A stretch of 64,000 nt of DNA from positions 186,001 to 250,000 of the forward strand of contig CAYXSX010000001.1 in assembly GCA_964467925.1 (NCBI GenBank), in the 5' to 3' direction. The position numbers and the translations under genes are program-made. Positions 50,942-57,773 of the stretch are shown piece by piece (positions within the stretch are counted from its first letter, which is position 1; the number at the start of each line of letters is the position of its first letter). The notes under the pieces are model-generated. The model ran no database searches. It worked only from the letters and a program-made list of their open reading frames with translations, and had not been told where the DNA came from. This stretch comes from CAYXSX01 sp964467925. GTDB lineage: Bacteria > Pseudomonadota > Alphaproteobacteria > Micavibrionales > Micavibrionaceae.

Positions 50942-50970
50942 TTGACATACCGCAGTAATATGCCTATTTT
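50942..50970 (+). promoter_or_regulatory. Strong sigma-70 promoter upstream of ffh
   Basis: Perfect TTGACA (50942-50947), 17-bp spacer, TATTTT (50965-50970). Transcription would start near 50977 and run through two hairpins and a repeat to ffh (ATG 51172). Confidence 0.7.
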
Positions 50971-50983
50971 CCACCCAAATTTC

Positions 50984-51066
50984 CACTGACATGTTGTTTG
51001 TCAGTGCCCAAGCACTTTCGAGGTGCAGGTACCCCCTACTCGGCGAAGTTACGCTCAGTGGGGCTA
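50984..51066 (+). ncRNA. Candidate structured RNA or ffh leader
   Basis: Three consecutive hairpins start at the predicted transcription start: CACTGACA-N7-TGTCAGTG (50984-51006, perfect 8 bp), GCACT-TTCGA-GGTGC (51012-51026), and a longer one near 51030-51066 built from CCCCTACTCGGCG against CGCTCAGTGGGGC. Compact stems right behind a promoter suggest an RNA with its own structure. It lacks the SRP RNA tetraloop region and does not match 6S RNA as I know them. Confidence 0.4.
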
Positions 51067-51090
51067 AAATGCTTTGACGATTATTTTAAC

Positions 51091-51160
51091 CGTCATTGCG
51101 AGCGTAGCGAAACAATCTCCAGATTGCCGCGTCGGCCTTCGGGCCTTCTCGCAATGACGA
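51091..51160. repeat. Dispersed palindromic repeat, GTCATTGCGAG family, copy 2
   Basis: CGTCATTGCGAGCGTAGCG and CTTCTCGCAATGACGA are inverted, with GGCCTTCGGGCC inside. It ends 11 bp before the ffh ATG; the ffh Shine-Dalgarno AGAGGAA directly follows it. Confidence 0.85.
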
Positions 51161-51171
51161 CAGAGGAACGA

Positions 51172-52740
51172 ATGTTTGACAGTTTGAGCGAAAAATTAGG
51201 CGGTGTGTTTGATAAGCTAAGAGGCAAAGGCTCTCTTAGCGAAAACGACGTTATGGCCGTTTCACGCGAAATCCGCATCGCCCTGCTGGAGGCCGACGTA
51301 GCACTTCCTGTTGTTAAAGATTTTATTGCAGGCCTTAAAGACAAAGCCGTAGGACAGGACGTTATCAAGGGGGTAAACCCCGGCCAACAGGTTATAAAAA
51401 TCGTTCATGACGCTTTGGTCGAAATGCTGGGTTCCGAGAGCGCCGAACTCACCTTCGCCTCTCCGCCTTGCGCCTATATGATGGTTGGCTTGCAGGGCTC
51501 CGGTAAAACCACATCTACCGCCAAAATCGGTAAGTGGATAAGCACGAAACACAATAAAAAAGTCCTGATGGCCTCGCTCGACGTCTACCGCCCCGCGGCG
51601 CAGGACCAGTTGGCCCAGCTCGGTACGCAGACAGAAATAGCGACCCTTCCGATCATCAAAGACCAAAAGCCGCTTGATATAGCCAAACGCGCGATGGATA
51701 CCGCCCGTAAAGAGGGTTTTGATCTTGTTATCCTTGATACCGCAGGCCGCCTGTCGATTGACGAAGAACTTATGGCCGAAATTGAAGTCATCAAGAAAGA
51801 AATCAAGCCCGTTGAAACGCTGCTCGTGGCCGACGCCATGACGGGCCAAGACGCTGTGCAAACCGCCAAAGCGTTTGACGAGCGTGTAAGCCTCACCGGG
51901 ATCATGCTGACCCGTATTGACGGCGATGCACGCGGTGGCGCGGCGATGAGCATGAAAGCCGTCACAGGCAAGCCAATCAAGCTACTCGGTACAGGCGAGA
52001 AGTGGGACGCGCTGGAGCCTTTCCACCCTGAACGTATTGCGGGCCGCATTCTGGGCATGGGTGACGTGGTCTCCCTCGTGGAAAAAGCCGCCGCTACGGT
52101 CGATAAAGACGCCGCCGAAAAAATGGCCGCCAAATTCAAAAAGGGCCAGTTCGATTTCAACGATCTTTTGTCCCAGATGCAGCAAATGTCCAAAATGGGC
52201 GGCATGGGCGCGATGATGAAAATGCTTCCCGACCTTGGTAAAATGGCCGGCCAGATCGAGGAAGCGGGCGTAGATGACGGCTTCATGAAACGTCAGGAAG
52301 CCATGATCCTGTCCATGACCCCGGCAGAGCGTGAAAAGCCCGAACTTCTCAACATGAAGCGCAAACAGCGTATAGCCGCGGGTTCCGGCACCTCTGTGCA
52401 AGACCTTAACAAGCTGGTGAAACAGCTCCAGCAAATGCAGACCATGATGAAGCGCATGAAAAAAATGGGCATGGGCGGCATGATGAAACAGATGAAGGGC
52501 CTGATGGGCGGCAAGGACGCCGACGCCATGATGGCTGGAATGGACCCCGAAATGCTGGCCGGGGAAATGGGTGCTCTCGAAAACCAAGGCCCACTGGGCC
52601 CCAACCCCTTCGCCCCCGGCGCTAATTTCGGCGGTGGAATCCCCGGCGGCGGCCCCGATTTAAGCAACCTTCTGGGCGGCAGCGGCATGCGCAAGGCAAC
52701 CAAAAGCCCCAAAAGTAAACGCAAGAAGGGCAAACGGTAA
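51172..52740 (+). CDS. ffh: Signal recognition particle protein Ffh
   Basis: GTPase that binds signal sequences and 4.5S RNA and delivers ribosomes to FtsY. 522 residues: N domain (FDSLSEKLGGVFDKLRGKGSLSENDVMAVSREIRIALLEADVALPVVKDF), G domain with VGLQGSGKTTSTAKIGKW (~104-121), DVYRPAAQDQL, DTAGRLSIDEELM and TRIDGDARGGAAMS, then a methionine-rich M domain (LLSQMQQMSKMGGMGAMMKMLPDLG..., MTPAEREKPELLNMKRKQRIAAGSGTSVQDLNKLVKQ). Start at ATG 51172 with AGAGGAA; the upstream open frame is the repeat and leader. The C-terminal 50 residues are Gly/Pro-rich. Overlaps the next gene (TAATG). Confidence 0.97.
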   Translation: MFDSLSEKLGGVFDKLRGKGSLSENDVMAVSREIRIALLEADVALPVVKDFIAGLKDKAVGQDVIKGVNPGQQVIKIVHDALVEMLGSESAELTFASPPCAYMMVGLQGSGKTTSTAKIGKWISTKHNKKVLMASLDVYRPAAQDQLAQLGTQTEIATLPIIKDQKPLDIAKRAMDTARKEGFDLVILDTAGRLSIDEELMAEIEVIKKEIKPVETLLVADAMTGQDAVQTAKAFDERVSLTGIMLTRIDGDARGGAAMSMKAVTGKPIKLLGTGEKWDALEPFHPERIAGRILGMGDVVSLVEKAAATVDKDAAEKMAAKFKKGQFDFNDLLSQMQQMSKMGGMGAMMKMLPDLGKMAGQIEEAGVDDGFMKRQEAMILSMTPAEREKPELLNMKRKQRIAAGSGTSVQDLNKLVKQLQQMQTMMKRMKKMGMGGMMKQMKGLMGGKDADAMMAGMDPEMLAGEMGALENQGPLGPNPFAPGANFGGGIPGGGPDLSNLLGGSGMRKATKSPKSKRKKGKR

Positions 52741-53513
52741 TGCTTAACACCCTTCAAAAACCGGCGGTCATTTTCGCGCCTATGCCCAAATCAGCCAGCA
52801 ATACGTTGCTGGAGCGTTTGGCGCATACGCTGGACGCTTGTGTAATCAAGCCGAAATCCGGTGGCGGCATCGGTCATTTTACGATCAATCCGCGCGGCCT
52901 GCGCCCTGCCCTTAAAGCTCTGGCCACCTGCAAAACGCCGCTGGTTTATCAACATTTCCTGCCCACCGATTACAACCGTCAGGCTCTGCAAAAATCCCTC
53001 AATACCGGCTCTCGCCCCAAAATCATCGTTTCAGTGCGCAATATTTATGACGCGGTTGTTTCCGCCGACCGTCACCAGTGGCGCGGCTACAGCCCGCTTT
53101 GGGTTAGCCGCGAGGAGAACGAATTCATGGCGCAAGATAACGATGCCGCCAATCACGGTTATTTCTGGCACGCCATGATCTTGATGAAATTCTACGCCGC
53201 CTGGGCTATCGTGCATCAGAGCGGTGCATGGAACGTAAAATTCGTCACTTACGATGAAATCTTGAACAATCCAGCCGCTTGCGTGGATGACATCCTGAAA
53301 TTTTACGGCATTACCGCCGCCGTGCCCGATAACAATGCGCTGGAAAAAATTGTCGGCAATATTAGCCCCGGCAAAGGAAAAGAAGAAACCGTGGGACTTC
53401 CGCAGAAATACAAAGATTTGATAAAGGATTTCGCCGCCTCGTTTAAGGGTGTCGATTTTGGAATTTTAGGCGTAACGGAAAACCATGCGCGCCTAAAGAA
53501 AAAGGCGGGATAA
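52740..53513 (+). CDS. Sulfotransferase-like protein
   Basis: 257 residues. PMPKSASNTLLERL (~14-27) is the 5'-phosphosulfate loop (canonical PKSGTTWL), and VRNIYDAVVSADRHQW (R100 to S108) is the 3'-phosphate-binding motif RxPxDxxxS with Ile/Tyr at the Pro position. So it is PAPS-dependent or a relative, adding sulfate to a sugar or small acceptor; no acceptor is suggested by the sequence. The ATG overlaps the ffh stop (TAATG), so it is made with Ffh. Placed between ffh and rpsP, it is an unusual insertion in this conserved operon. Confidence 0.7.
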   Translation: MLNTLQKPAVIFAPMPKSASNTLLERLAHTLDACVIKPKSGGGIGHFTINPRGLRPALKALATCKTPLVYQHFLPTDYNRQALQKSLNTGSRPKIIVSVRNIYDAVVSADRHQWRGYSPLWVSREENEFMAQDNDAANHGYFWHAMILMKFYAAWAIVHQSGAWNVKFVTYDEILNNPAACVDDILKFYGITAAVPDNNALEKIVGNISPGKGKEETVGLPQKYKDLIKDFAASFKGVDFGILGVTENHARLKKKAG

Positions 53514-53555
53514 TCCTCGCTTAACTTGAATTGCAAAACTAAAAGGAGAAACACT

Positions 53556-54101
53556 ATGGCACTTGCAATCAGACTGTCCCGGGGCGGACGTAAAAAGCGC
53601 CCGTTCTACCGTATCGTTGTTGCGGACAAGCGCATGCCGCGCGATGGCCGTTACCTCGAGAAACTGGGTACATACAACCCGCTTCTTCAGGATGACGCCC
53701 AACGCGTACAGCTTGTAGAAGACCGTATCAAATACTGGCTCTCTCAAGGTGCACAACCTTCCGAGCGCGTATCCATCTTCCTTGGCAAGGCCGGTATCAT
53801 TCCGATGCCCGCACAGCCAAACCGCCCGAACAAATCCGCCCAGTCTGAAAAGACAAAGATGCGGATTGAAGAGAAAAAGGAAAAGCAGGAAGCCGCCAAG
53901 GCAGCTGCTGAGGCCGCCAAAGCCGAAGCCGCAGAAGCCGAGAAAGCCGCCGCTGAAGCCGCAGCACCTGCTGAAGAAGCCGCTCCCGCAGAAGCAGAAA
54001 CAGCCAGCGACACTCCGTCTGAAACCCCTGCGGAAGTTCCCGTCGAGCAACCAGCCGAAGCTCCAGCGGACAATCCTTCTGACGCAAAGCCGGCGGAATA
54101 G
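53556..54101 (+). CDS. rpsP: 30S ribosomal protein S16 with long low-complexity C-terminal extension
   Basis: S16 (MALAIRLSRGGRKKRPFYRIVVADKRMPRDGRYLEKLGTYNPLL...) is complete in about the first 80 residues, ending near VSIFLGKAGI. The remaining ~95 residues are a short basic stretch (KTKMRIEEKKEKQ) followed by Ala/Glu/Pro-rich repeats (EAAKAEAAEAEKAAAEAAAPAEEAAPAEAE). The total of 181 residues is about double the usual length. AAAAGGAG lies before the ATG at 53556. The extension has the same style as that of L19 downstream. Confidence 0.95.
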   Translation: MALAIRLSRGGRKKRPFYRIVVADKRMPRDGRYLEKLGTYNPLLQDDAQRVQLVEDRIKYWLSQGAQPSERVSIFLGKAGIIPMPAQPNRPNKSAQSEKTKMRIEEKKEKQEAAKAAAEAAKAEAAEAEKAAAEAAAPAEEAAPAEAETASDTPSETPAEVPVEQPAEAPADNPSDAKPAE

Positions 54102-54176
54102 TTGCAAGTTACAAGTTGCAAGTTACAAGCGCTCCCCGCCTGTTTCTTGCAACTTGTAACTAAAAACTTGTAACTA
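54100..54176. repeat. Inverted repeat between rpsP and rimM
   Basis: Left arm carries two GTTGCAAGTTACAA-like units (54101-54128), right arm CTTGCAACTTGTAACT and CTTGTAACTA (54146-54175). The right arm ends 2-3 bp before the rimM ATG, so no standard Shine-Dalgarno fits. Confidence 0.8.
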
Positions 54177-54178
54177 CG

Positions 54179-54673
54179 ATGAAACGCGTCTGTCTCGGAA
54201 AAATCGCTCAAGCTCACGGCATCAAGGGCCTTGTGAAGCTCTTCCCCTATGGGCAAGACCCTGCCCTGCTGGAGGGCGAGCTTTTTACGGGCGAAGATAG
54301 CGAGGAAACTCTCACCATTACCCTTAAAAACCCGCTGGGAAAATTCATTCTCGCGGAAATCGAGGGCTGCAACGACCGCAATAAAGCCGAAGCGCTGAAA
54401 GGCACAGAGATCTGGGTTTCACGTGAAACACTGCCCGAGCCTGAAGAAGGCGAGTTTTATATCGAAGACCTCATCGGCCTTATGGCGATTGATGAAAACG
54501 GCACGGCGATAGGAACGATAACAGCCGTGGAAAATTACGGCGCGGGCGATTTGCTGGAAATAAAACCGTTAAGCAGTCAAAGTTTCCTTCTGCCCCTGAC
54601 CGATGACACCGTTACAGAAATCGGTGATCAGGTTACCATCCGGAATTTCGAAGCGTTCAGGGATATGGCATGA
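54179..54673 (+). CDS. rimM: Ribosome maturation factor RimM
   Basis: 16S rRNA processing, binds S19 in the 30S head. 164 residues: N-terminal RimM domain (KRVCLGKIAQAHGIKGLVKLFPYGQD), EIEGCNDRNKAEALKGTEIWVSRETLPEPEEGEFYIEDLIGL, PRC-barrel C-terminus (GTITAVENYGAGDLLEIKPL... FLLPLTDDTVTEI). The ATG directly follows a palindromic repeat with no Shine-Dalgarno, so it may be translated by coupling, leaderless-like initiation or repeat-derived structure. The stop overlaps the trmD ATG (ATGA). Confidence 0.93.
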   Translation: MKRVCLGKIAQAHGIKGLVKLFPYGQDPALLEGELFTGEDSEETLTITLKNPLGKFILAEIEGCNDRNKAEALKGTEIWVSRETLPEPEEGEFYIEDLIGLMAIDENGTAIGTITAVENYGAGDLLEIKPLSSQSFLLPLTDDTVTEIGDQVTIRNFEAFRDMA

Positions 54674-55425
54674 CCAAATGGAACGTTAACATCCTCACAA
54701 TCTTCCCCGAAATGTTCCCGGGCGCGCTTGCTCATTCGCTGGCCGGTAAAGCGCTGGAGCGCGGCGACTGGAGCTATAACGCCGTCAATATTCGCGACTT
54801 CGCGGGAGATAGCATTCACCGCGCCGTGGACGACACACCCTATGGCGGCGGCGCGGGCATGGTGATGCGCGCCGATATTATCGAGAAAGCGTTGCTTTCT
54901 CTGGATAATCAGATGAGCAGATTACCAGATGATCAGAATCCGCCCATCCGCTCATCCGCTCATCCGCTCATCTATTTAAGCCCCCGCGGGAAACCGCTCA
55001 CACAGGCAAAAGTGAAGGAGTTGGCCGCTGCGCCCGAGATCACCCTTTTGTGCGGACGCTATGAGGGTGTAGACCAGCGCGTTCTGGATGCTTATGAATT
55101 CGAGGAAATCTCGGTCGGCGATTACGTGCTTTCCGGCGGCGAGCCCGCGGCTCTCATTCTCATGGATGCCTGTATCCGCCTTCTTCCCGGTGTAATGGGC
55201 AACGAAGATACGGCGGATAACGAGAGCTTCGGCAGCGGTGCGGGCGGGCTTTTGGAATACCCGCATTATACCCGCCCCGCCGCATGGAAAACTGCCAGTG
55301 GTGAAATCCTGGAGGTTCCGGAAGTCTTAACCTCCGGCGATCATGGAAAAATCGAACGCTGGCGCCGCGAGCAATCGGAAAAAATCACGAAAGAACGCAG
55401 ACCGGATTTGTTGAAAGACAAGTAA
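54670..55425 (+). CDS. trmD: tRNA (guanine-N1)-methyltransferase TrmD
   Basis: Makes m1G37, preventing frameshifts. 251 residues: FPEMFPGALAHSLAGKALERGDWSYNAVNIRDFAGDSIHRAVDDTPYGGGAGMVMRADII, then the trefoil-knot segment LLCGRYEGVDQRVLDAYEFEEISVGDYVLSGGEPAALILMDACIRLLPGVMGN and the C-terminal YPHYTRPAAW. Between residues ~79 and 102 is SLDNQMSRLPDDQNPPIRSSAHPL, longer than in E. coli and encoded by repeat-like DNA (54903-54973). Starts inside the rimM stop. Confidence 0.95.
   Translation: MTKWNVNILTIFPEMFPGALAHSLAGKALERGDWSYNAVNIRDFAGDSIHRAVDDTPYGGGAGMVMRADIIEKALLSLDNQMSRLPDDQNPPIRSSAHPLIYLSPRGKPLTQAKVKELAAAPEITLLCGRYEGVDQRVLDAYEFEEISVGDYVLSGGEPAALILMDACIRLLPGVMGNEDTADNESFGSGAGGLLEYPHYTRPAAWKTASGEILEVPEVLTSGDHGKIERWRREQSEKITKERRPDLLKDK
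54903..54973. repeat. Repeat-like segment inside trmD
   Basis: Three tandem ATCCGCTC units (54946-54969) are roughly complementary to AGATGAGCAGATTACCAGATG (54911-54931), giving a hairpin-type insert that keeps the reading frame. Confidence 0.55.
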
Positions 55426-55428
55426 TTA

Positions 55429-55890
55429 TTACGTAAGTGCCGCTTCTGTGCCAGAGGGTAAATGTACTCTCTTCAGATATTGTCCTGTTTCCAACAATTC
55501 TTTAATACGCCCCGAAAGTACCCCTTGGTTCCAATCTGCAATACATTCCCTCGCTTCAGCTTCGGAGACAGCAGTGCCAATCGGCCACTCAGTTTTTCTA
55601 TCCTCAGGATGAAGACTTTCATCATCTAGCGTTTCATTATCTAACCAACCATCTACCTCATCATAAGTGTAGGAGTCCGTACGGCTAATCACATAGACAT
55701 CCCACTTCGCTCTGTCCAGACGTCGCTGTCTTGCTTGCAATTGCTTAGATTTTTGAGCTTCTACAGACCGATCCAAACCGGCAACGTCGATAGTTTCTTG
55801 ATGAGTACTAGAAAATACTTTTCCGACAAGAGTCAGGGGCTCCTCCCTCAAAGCATTCCACCTCTCGACAAGACGAAATAATATCTCCAT
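55429..55890 (-). CDS. Hypothetical 153-residue protein
   Basis: No family recognised. The sequence MEILFRLVERWNALREEPLTLVGKVFSSTHQETIDVAGLDRSVEAQKSK... is charged and soluble, with a WDVYVISRTDSYTYDEVDGWLDNETLDDESLHPEDRKTEWPIG acidic centre. It sits between trmD and rplS on the opposite strand, where most bacteria have these two genes adjacent. More A+T-rich than its neighbours. Confidence 0.55.
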   Translation of the reverse strand: MEILFRLVERWNALREEPLTLVGKVFSSTHQETIDVAGLDRSVEAQKSKQLQARQRRLDRAKWDVYVISRTDSYTYDEVDGWLDNETLDDESLHPEDRKTEWPIGTAVSEAEARECIADWNQGVLSGRIKELLETGQYLKRVHLPSGTEAALT

Positions 55891-55965
55891 AAGCCCCTCA
55901 AAAAAACATGCAAAGTTTTCTGTTTCCAGAAATAATTAAAAATCTCAAACTGGGCAACAAAAAAC

Positions 55966-55994
55966 TTGTTTTCCACAGCCAAGCCCTGTATAAA
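55966..55994 (+). promoter_or_regulatory. Sigma-70-like promoter of rplS
   Basis: TTGTTT (55966-55971), 17 bp, TATAAA (55989-55994), about 130 bp upstream of the rplS ATG. It would restore expression of rplS behind the inserted antisense gene; the leader of ~120 bases ends in AGGGACTATAGAG before the ATG. Confidence 0.55.
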
Positions 55995-56121
55995 GCCCGC
56001 AAACTGGCTTGAAAAAGCTGAATTTAACCCGTGAAAAAGACAAGCGATCCGCCGTCGCGCTGTAGTTTTGTAGAAACGTAAGCGGACGATTATCGGGATC
56101 CGAAAATAAGGGACTATAGAG

Positions 56122-56718
56122 ATGAACACGTTACAAAAATTCGAAGAGCGCGAGCTCAAAAAATTACAGGAAGCCAAGCAGGTTCCCGATTTCCACCCCG
56201 GCGACACCGTTAAAGTTAACGTTCGTATTAAAGAAGGTACGCGCGAGCGTATTCAGGCATACGAAGGCGTTTGCATCGCCCGCACGGGTTCCGGCCTGAA
56301 CGAAAATTTCACAGTTCGTAAAATCAGCCTCGGCGAAGGCGTAGAGCGTGTGTTCCCGCTGTGGAGTTCCCGTATCGACTCCATCGAGCTGGTGCGCCGC
56401 GGTTCCGTACGCCGTGCGAAGCTTTACTACCTGCGCGACCGCCGCGGTAAGTCCGCGCGTATTTCCGAGCGCGTAACAGGTCACGGTCTTGAGAAATCCG
56501 AAGAAGAAATCGCAAACGAGTCCTTGAGCAAAACCGCTAAGGTCAAGGCGAAGAAAGAAGCCAAAGCCGCTTCACGCGCCGAAAACAGAGCACAGACAGA
56601 TGCCGCCAAGGCAGCCAAGCAAAAAGCGAAAGATGACGAAGCCAAGGCCGCTGCAGAGACCGCAGCCGCTGAAGCTGCCGCGAACGCTCCGGTCGAAGGC
56701 GAAACACCCGCTCAATAA
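56122..56718 (+). CDS. rplS: 50S ribosomal protein L19 with C-terminal extension
   Basis: L19 (MNTLQKFEERELKKLQEAKQVPDFHPGDTVKVNVRIKEGTRERIQAYEGVCIARTGSGLNENFTVRKISLGEGVERVFPLWSSRIDSIELVRRGSVRRAKLYYLRDRRGKSARI) is complete by residue ~118. About 80 more residues are Lys/Ala/Glu-rich (KAKKEAKAASRAENRAQTDAAKAAKQKAK, AETAAAEAAANAP). Total 198 residues, against ~115-130 usually. The same style of tail is on S16. It is separated from trmD by an opposite-strand gene, has its own promoter and is followed by a strong terminator. Confidence 0.95.
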   Translation: MNTLQKFEERELKKLQEAKQVPDFHPGDTVKVNVRIKEGTRERIQAYEGVCIARTGSGLNENFTVRKISLGEGVERVFPLWSSRIDSIELVRRGSVRRAKLYYLRDRRGKSARISERVTGHGLEKSEEEIANESLSKTAKVKAKKEAKAASRAENRAQTDAAKAAKQKAKDDEAKAAAETAAAEAAANAPVEGETPAQ

Positions 56719-56748
56719 GAATAAGCCGTGCCTACGGCTTGAAACGAT

Positions 56749-56777
56749 AAAGGCGCCCCTTCGGCGCCTTTTTTTAT
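56749..56777 (+). terminator. Rho-independent terminator of rplS
   Basis: AAGGCGCC (56750-56757), loop, GGCGCC (56763-56768) and a T-rich run. It ends the ribosomal operon ahead of a repeat and two minus-strand genes. Confidence 0.9.
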
Positions 56778-56787
56778 TTTTTACATT

Positions 56788-56868
56788 TGTCATCCCGGAC
56801 TTGATCCGGGATTTTTACCGTGAGGATAGATTTTAGGCACAAACCCCGGATTAAATCCGGGGTGACGT
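56788..56868. repeat. Palindromic repeat, GTCATCCCGG family
   Basis: Left TGTCATCCCGGACTTGATCC, right CCCCGGATTAAATCCGGGG then TGACGT: the ends are inverted and each arm is itself a hairpin (CCCGGACTTGATCCGGG; CCCCGGATTAAATCCGGGG). Located after the rplS terminator. Confidence 0.8.
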
Positions 56869-56879
56869 CTGGTTTGCTA

Positions 56880-57170
56880 TCAAACGCCGGAAATTTTCAA
56901 AGGCGCATGAAGCTTCAAATGCTTGCCCGTATGATGCGCGGCGGAGAGCAAAACCTTTGTACTGGTGGAAAACGCCTCGGCCAGATCGGGCGTGATATGG
57001 CCCAGAAAATAATCCCGCCCGTGCAAAACGGCGTAAAGCGCGTTATCGGCGCGGTCAAAAACTACAAGATCGGAATGCACGTAAGAGGCATCGTCGAAAA
57101 ACTCGATCATCGCCCCGCTGCCCTGCGGCATCGAAAAGGCGGAATGGATGGAATGGTGATGGCTGTGCAT
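56880..57170 (-). CDS. Hypothetical 96-residue protein with His-rich start
   Basis: MHSHHHSIHSAFSMPQGSGAMIEFFDDASYVHSDLVVFDRADNALYAVLHGRDYFLGHITPDLAEAFSTSTKVLLSAAHHTGKHLKL...: a His-rich N-terminus (metal binding?) followed by a strand-rich domain. No family recognised. It is 12 bp downstream of the next minus-strand gene (57183-57617), so the two may form an operon inserted between rplS and leuC. Confidence 0.5.
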   Translation of the reverse strand: MHSHHHSIHSAFSMPQGSGAMIEFFDDASYVHSDLVVFDRADNALYAVLHGRDYFLGHITPDLAEAFSTSTKVLLSAAHHTGKHLKLHAPLKISGV

Positions 57171-57182
57171 GAAAAACTCTCT

Positions 57183-57617
57183 CTAAACGATGGCTTTAGG
57201 TGGATCGACGAACTCAAGCTGCGGTACGACTGCGTTTTTATCGGCAAACTCAAGAAGCGCCAATTCTTTGCCTTCTGCATTCCATGCATGCGCCAAAGAA
57301 TCCGGCTTTCCTTGCCCCGGAGGATCATAGATAAGCCCACCGTCATCTATGACGTTAATAAGCTTGTCGTGGATGATTTTCTTGAAATCCTGCCCCAGTA
57401 AAGGATCGTCAAGGCTCATAAACTTCATATTGCCGCATTTTTCGGCGTAGGCGTCACGGTCAAAAAGGAAAATCTGACCCGACTGCACCCCCACCCCTGA
57501 GAAACCATAAAATACACGCGCTCCATCAGGCATATCGCCCAGATAAACCTTGCGCATCGCATTGAAAGCCTCAAAATTTCCACTGCAGCGTCCTTCTGCC
57601 GCTTTTTTGAAGTCCAT
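57183..57617 (-). CDS. Hypothetical 144-residue protein
   Basis: MDFKKAAEGRCSGNFEAFNAMRKVYLGDMPDGARVFYGFSGVGVQSGQIFLFDRDAYAEKCGNMKFMSLDDPLLGQDFKKIIHDKLINVIDDGGLIYDPPGQGKPD...: soluble, mixed alpha/beta, two Cys, no signal peptide, no family recognised. Start at ATG 57617 preceded by TAGGGG; longer alternatives exist. It is upstream of the His-rich gene with 12 bp between, likely one transcript. Both are antisense to the rplS-leuC direction. Confidence 0.55.
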   Translation of the reverse strand: MDFKKAAEGRCSGNFEAFNAMRKVYLGDMPDGARVFYGFSGVGVQSGQIFLFDRDAYAEKCGNMKFMSLDDPLLGQDFKKIIHDKLINVIDDGGLIYDPPGQGKPDSLAHAWNAEGKELALLEFADKNAVVPQLEFVDPPKAIV

Positions 57618-57773
57618 TTTTTTACTACCCCTACACATTCCCCCTCTTTTTTTGCCCTTGGAGGGGGTTTTAAAGTTGTTGATGGGCCTTGGTATTTTGT
57701 GCTTACTTAGGGCCCGAACCACACTGTACAATTCTATTATGCAAACTTTAATTTGAGGTTAAAAATTACGGCA

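Noticed and set aside
50984..51066. 4.5S SRP RNA or 6S RNA upstream of ffh
   Set aside because: The conserved SRP loop (GGAAGG/AGCAGCC region) is not present, nor is a long closing stem with central bubble as in 6S RNA. Kept only as an unknown structured element.
50998..51171. Longer N-terminus of Ffh (58 extra codons)
   Set aside because: The extra codons come from the leader and a palindromic repeat; MFDSLSEKLGG is the normal Ffh start and has a good Shine-Dalgarno.
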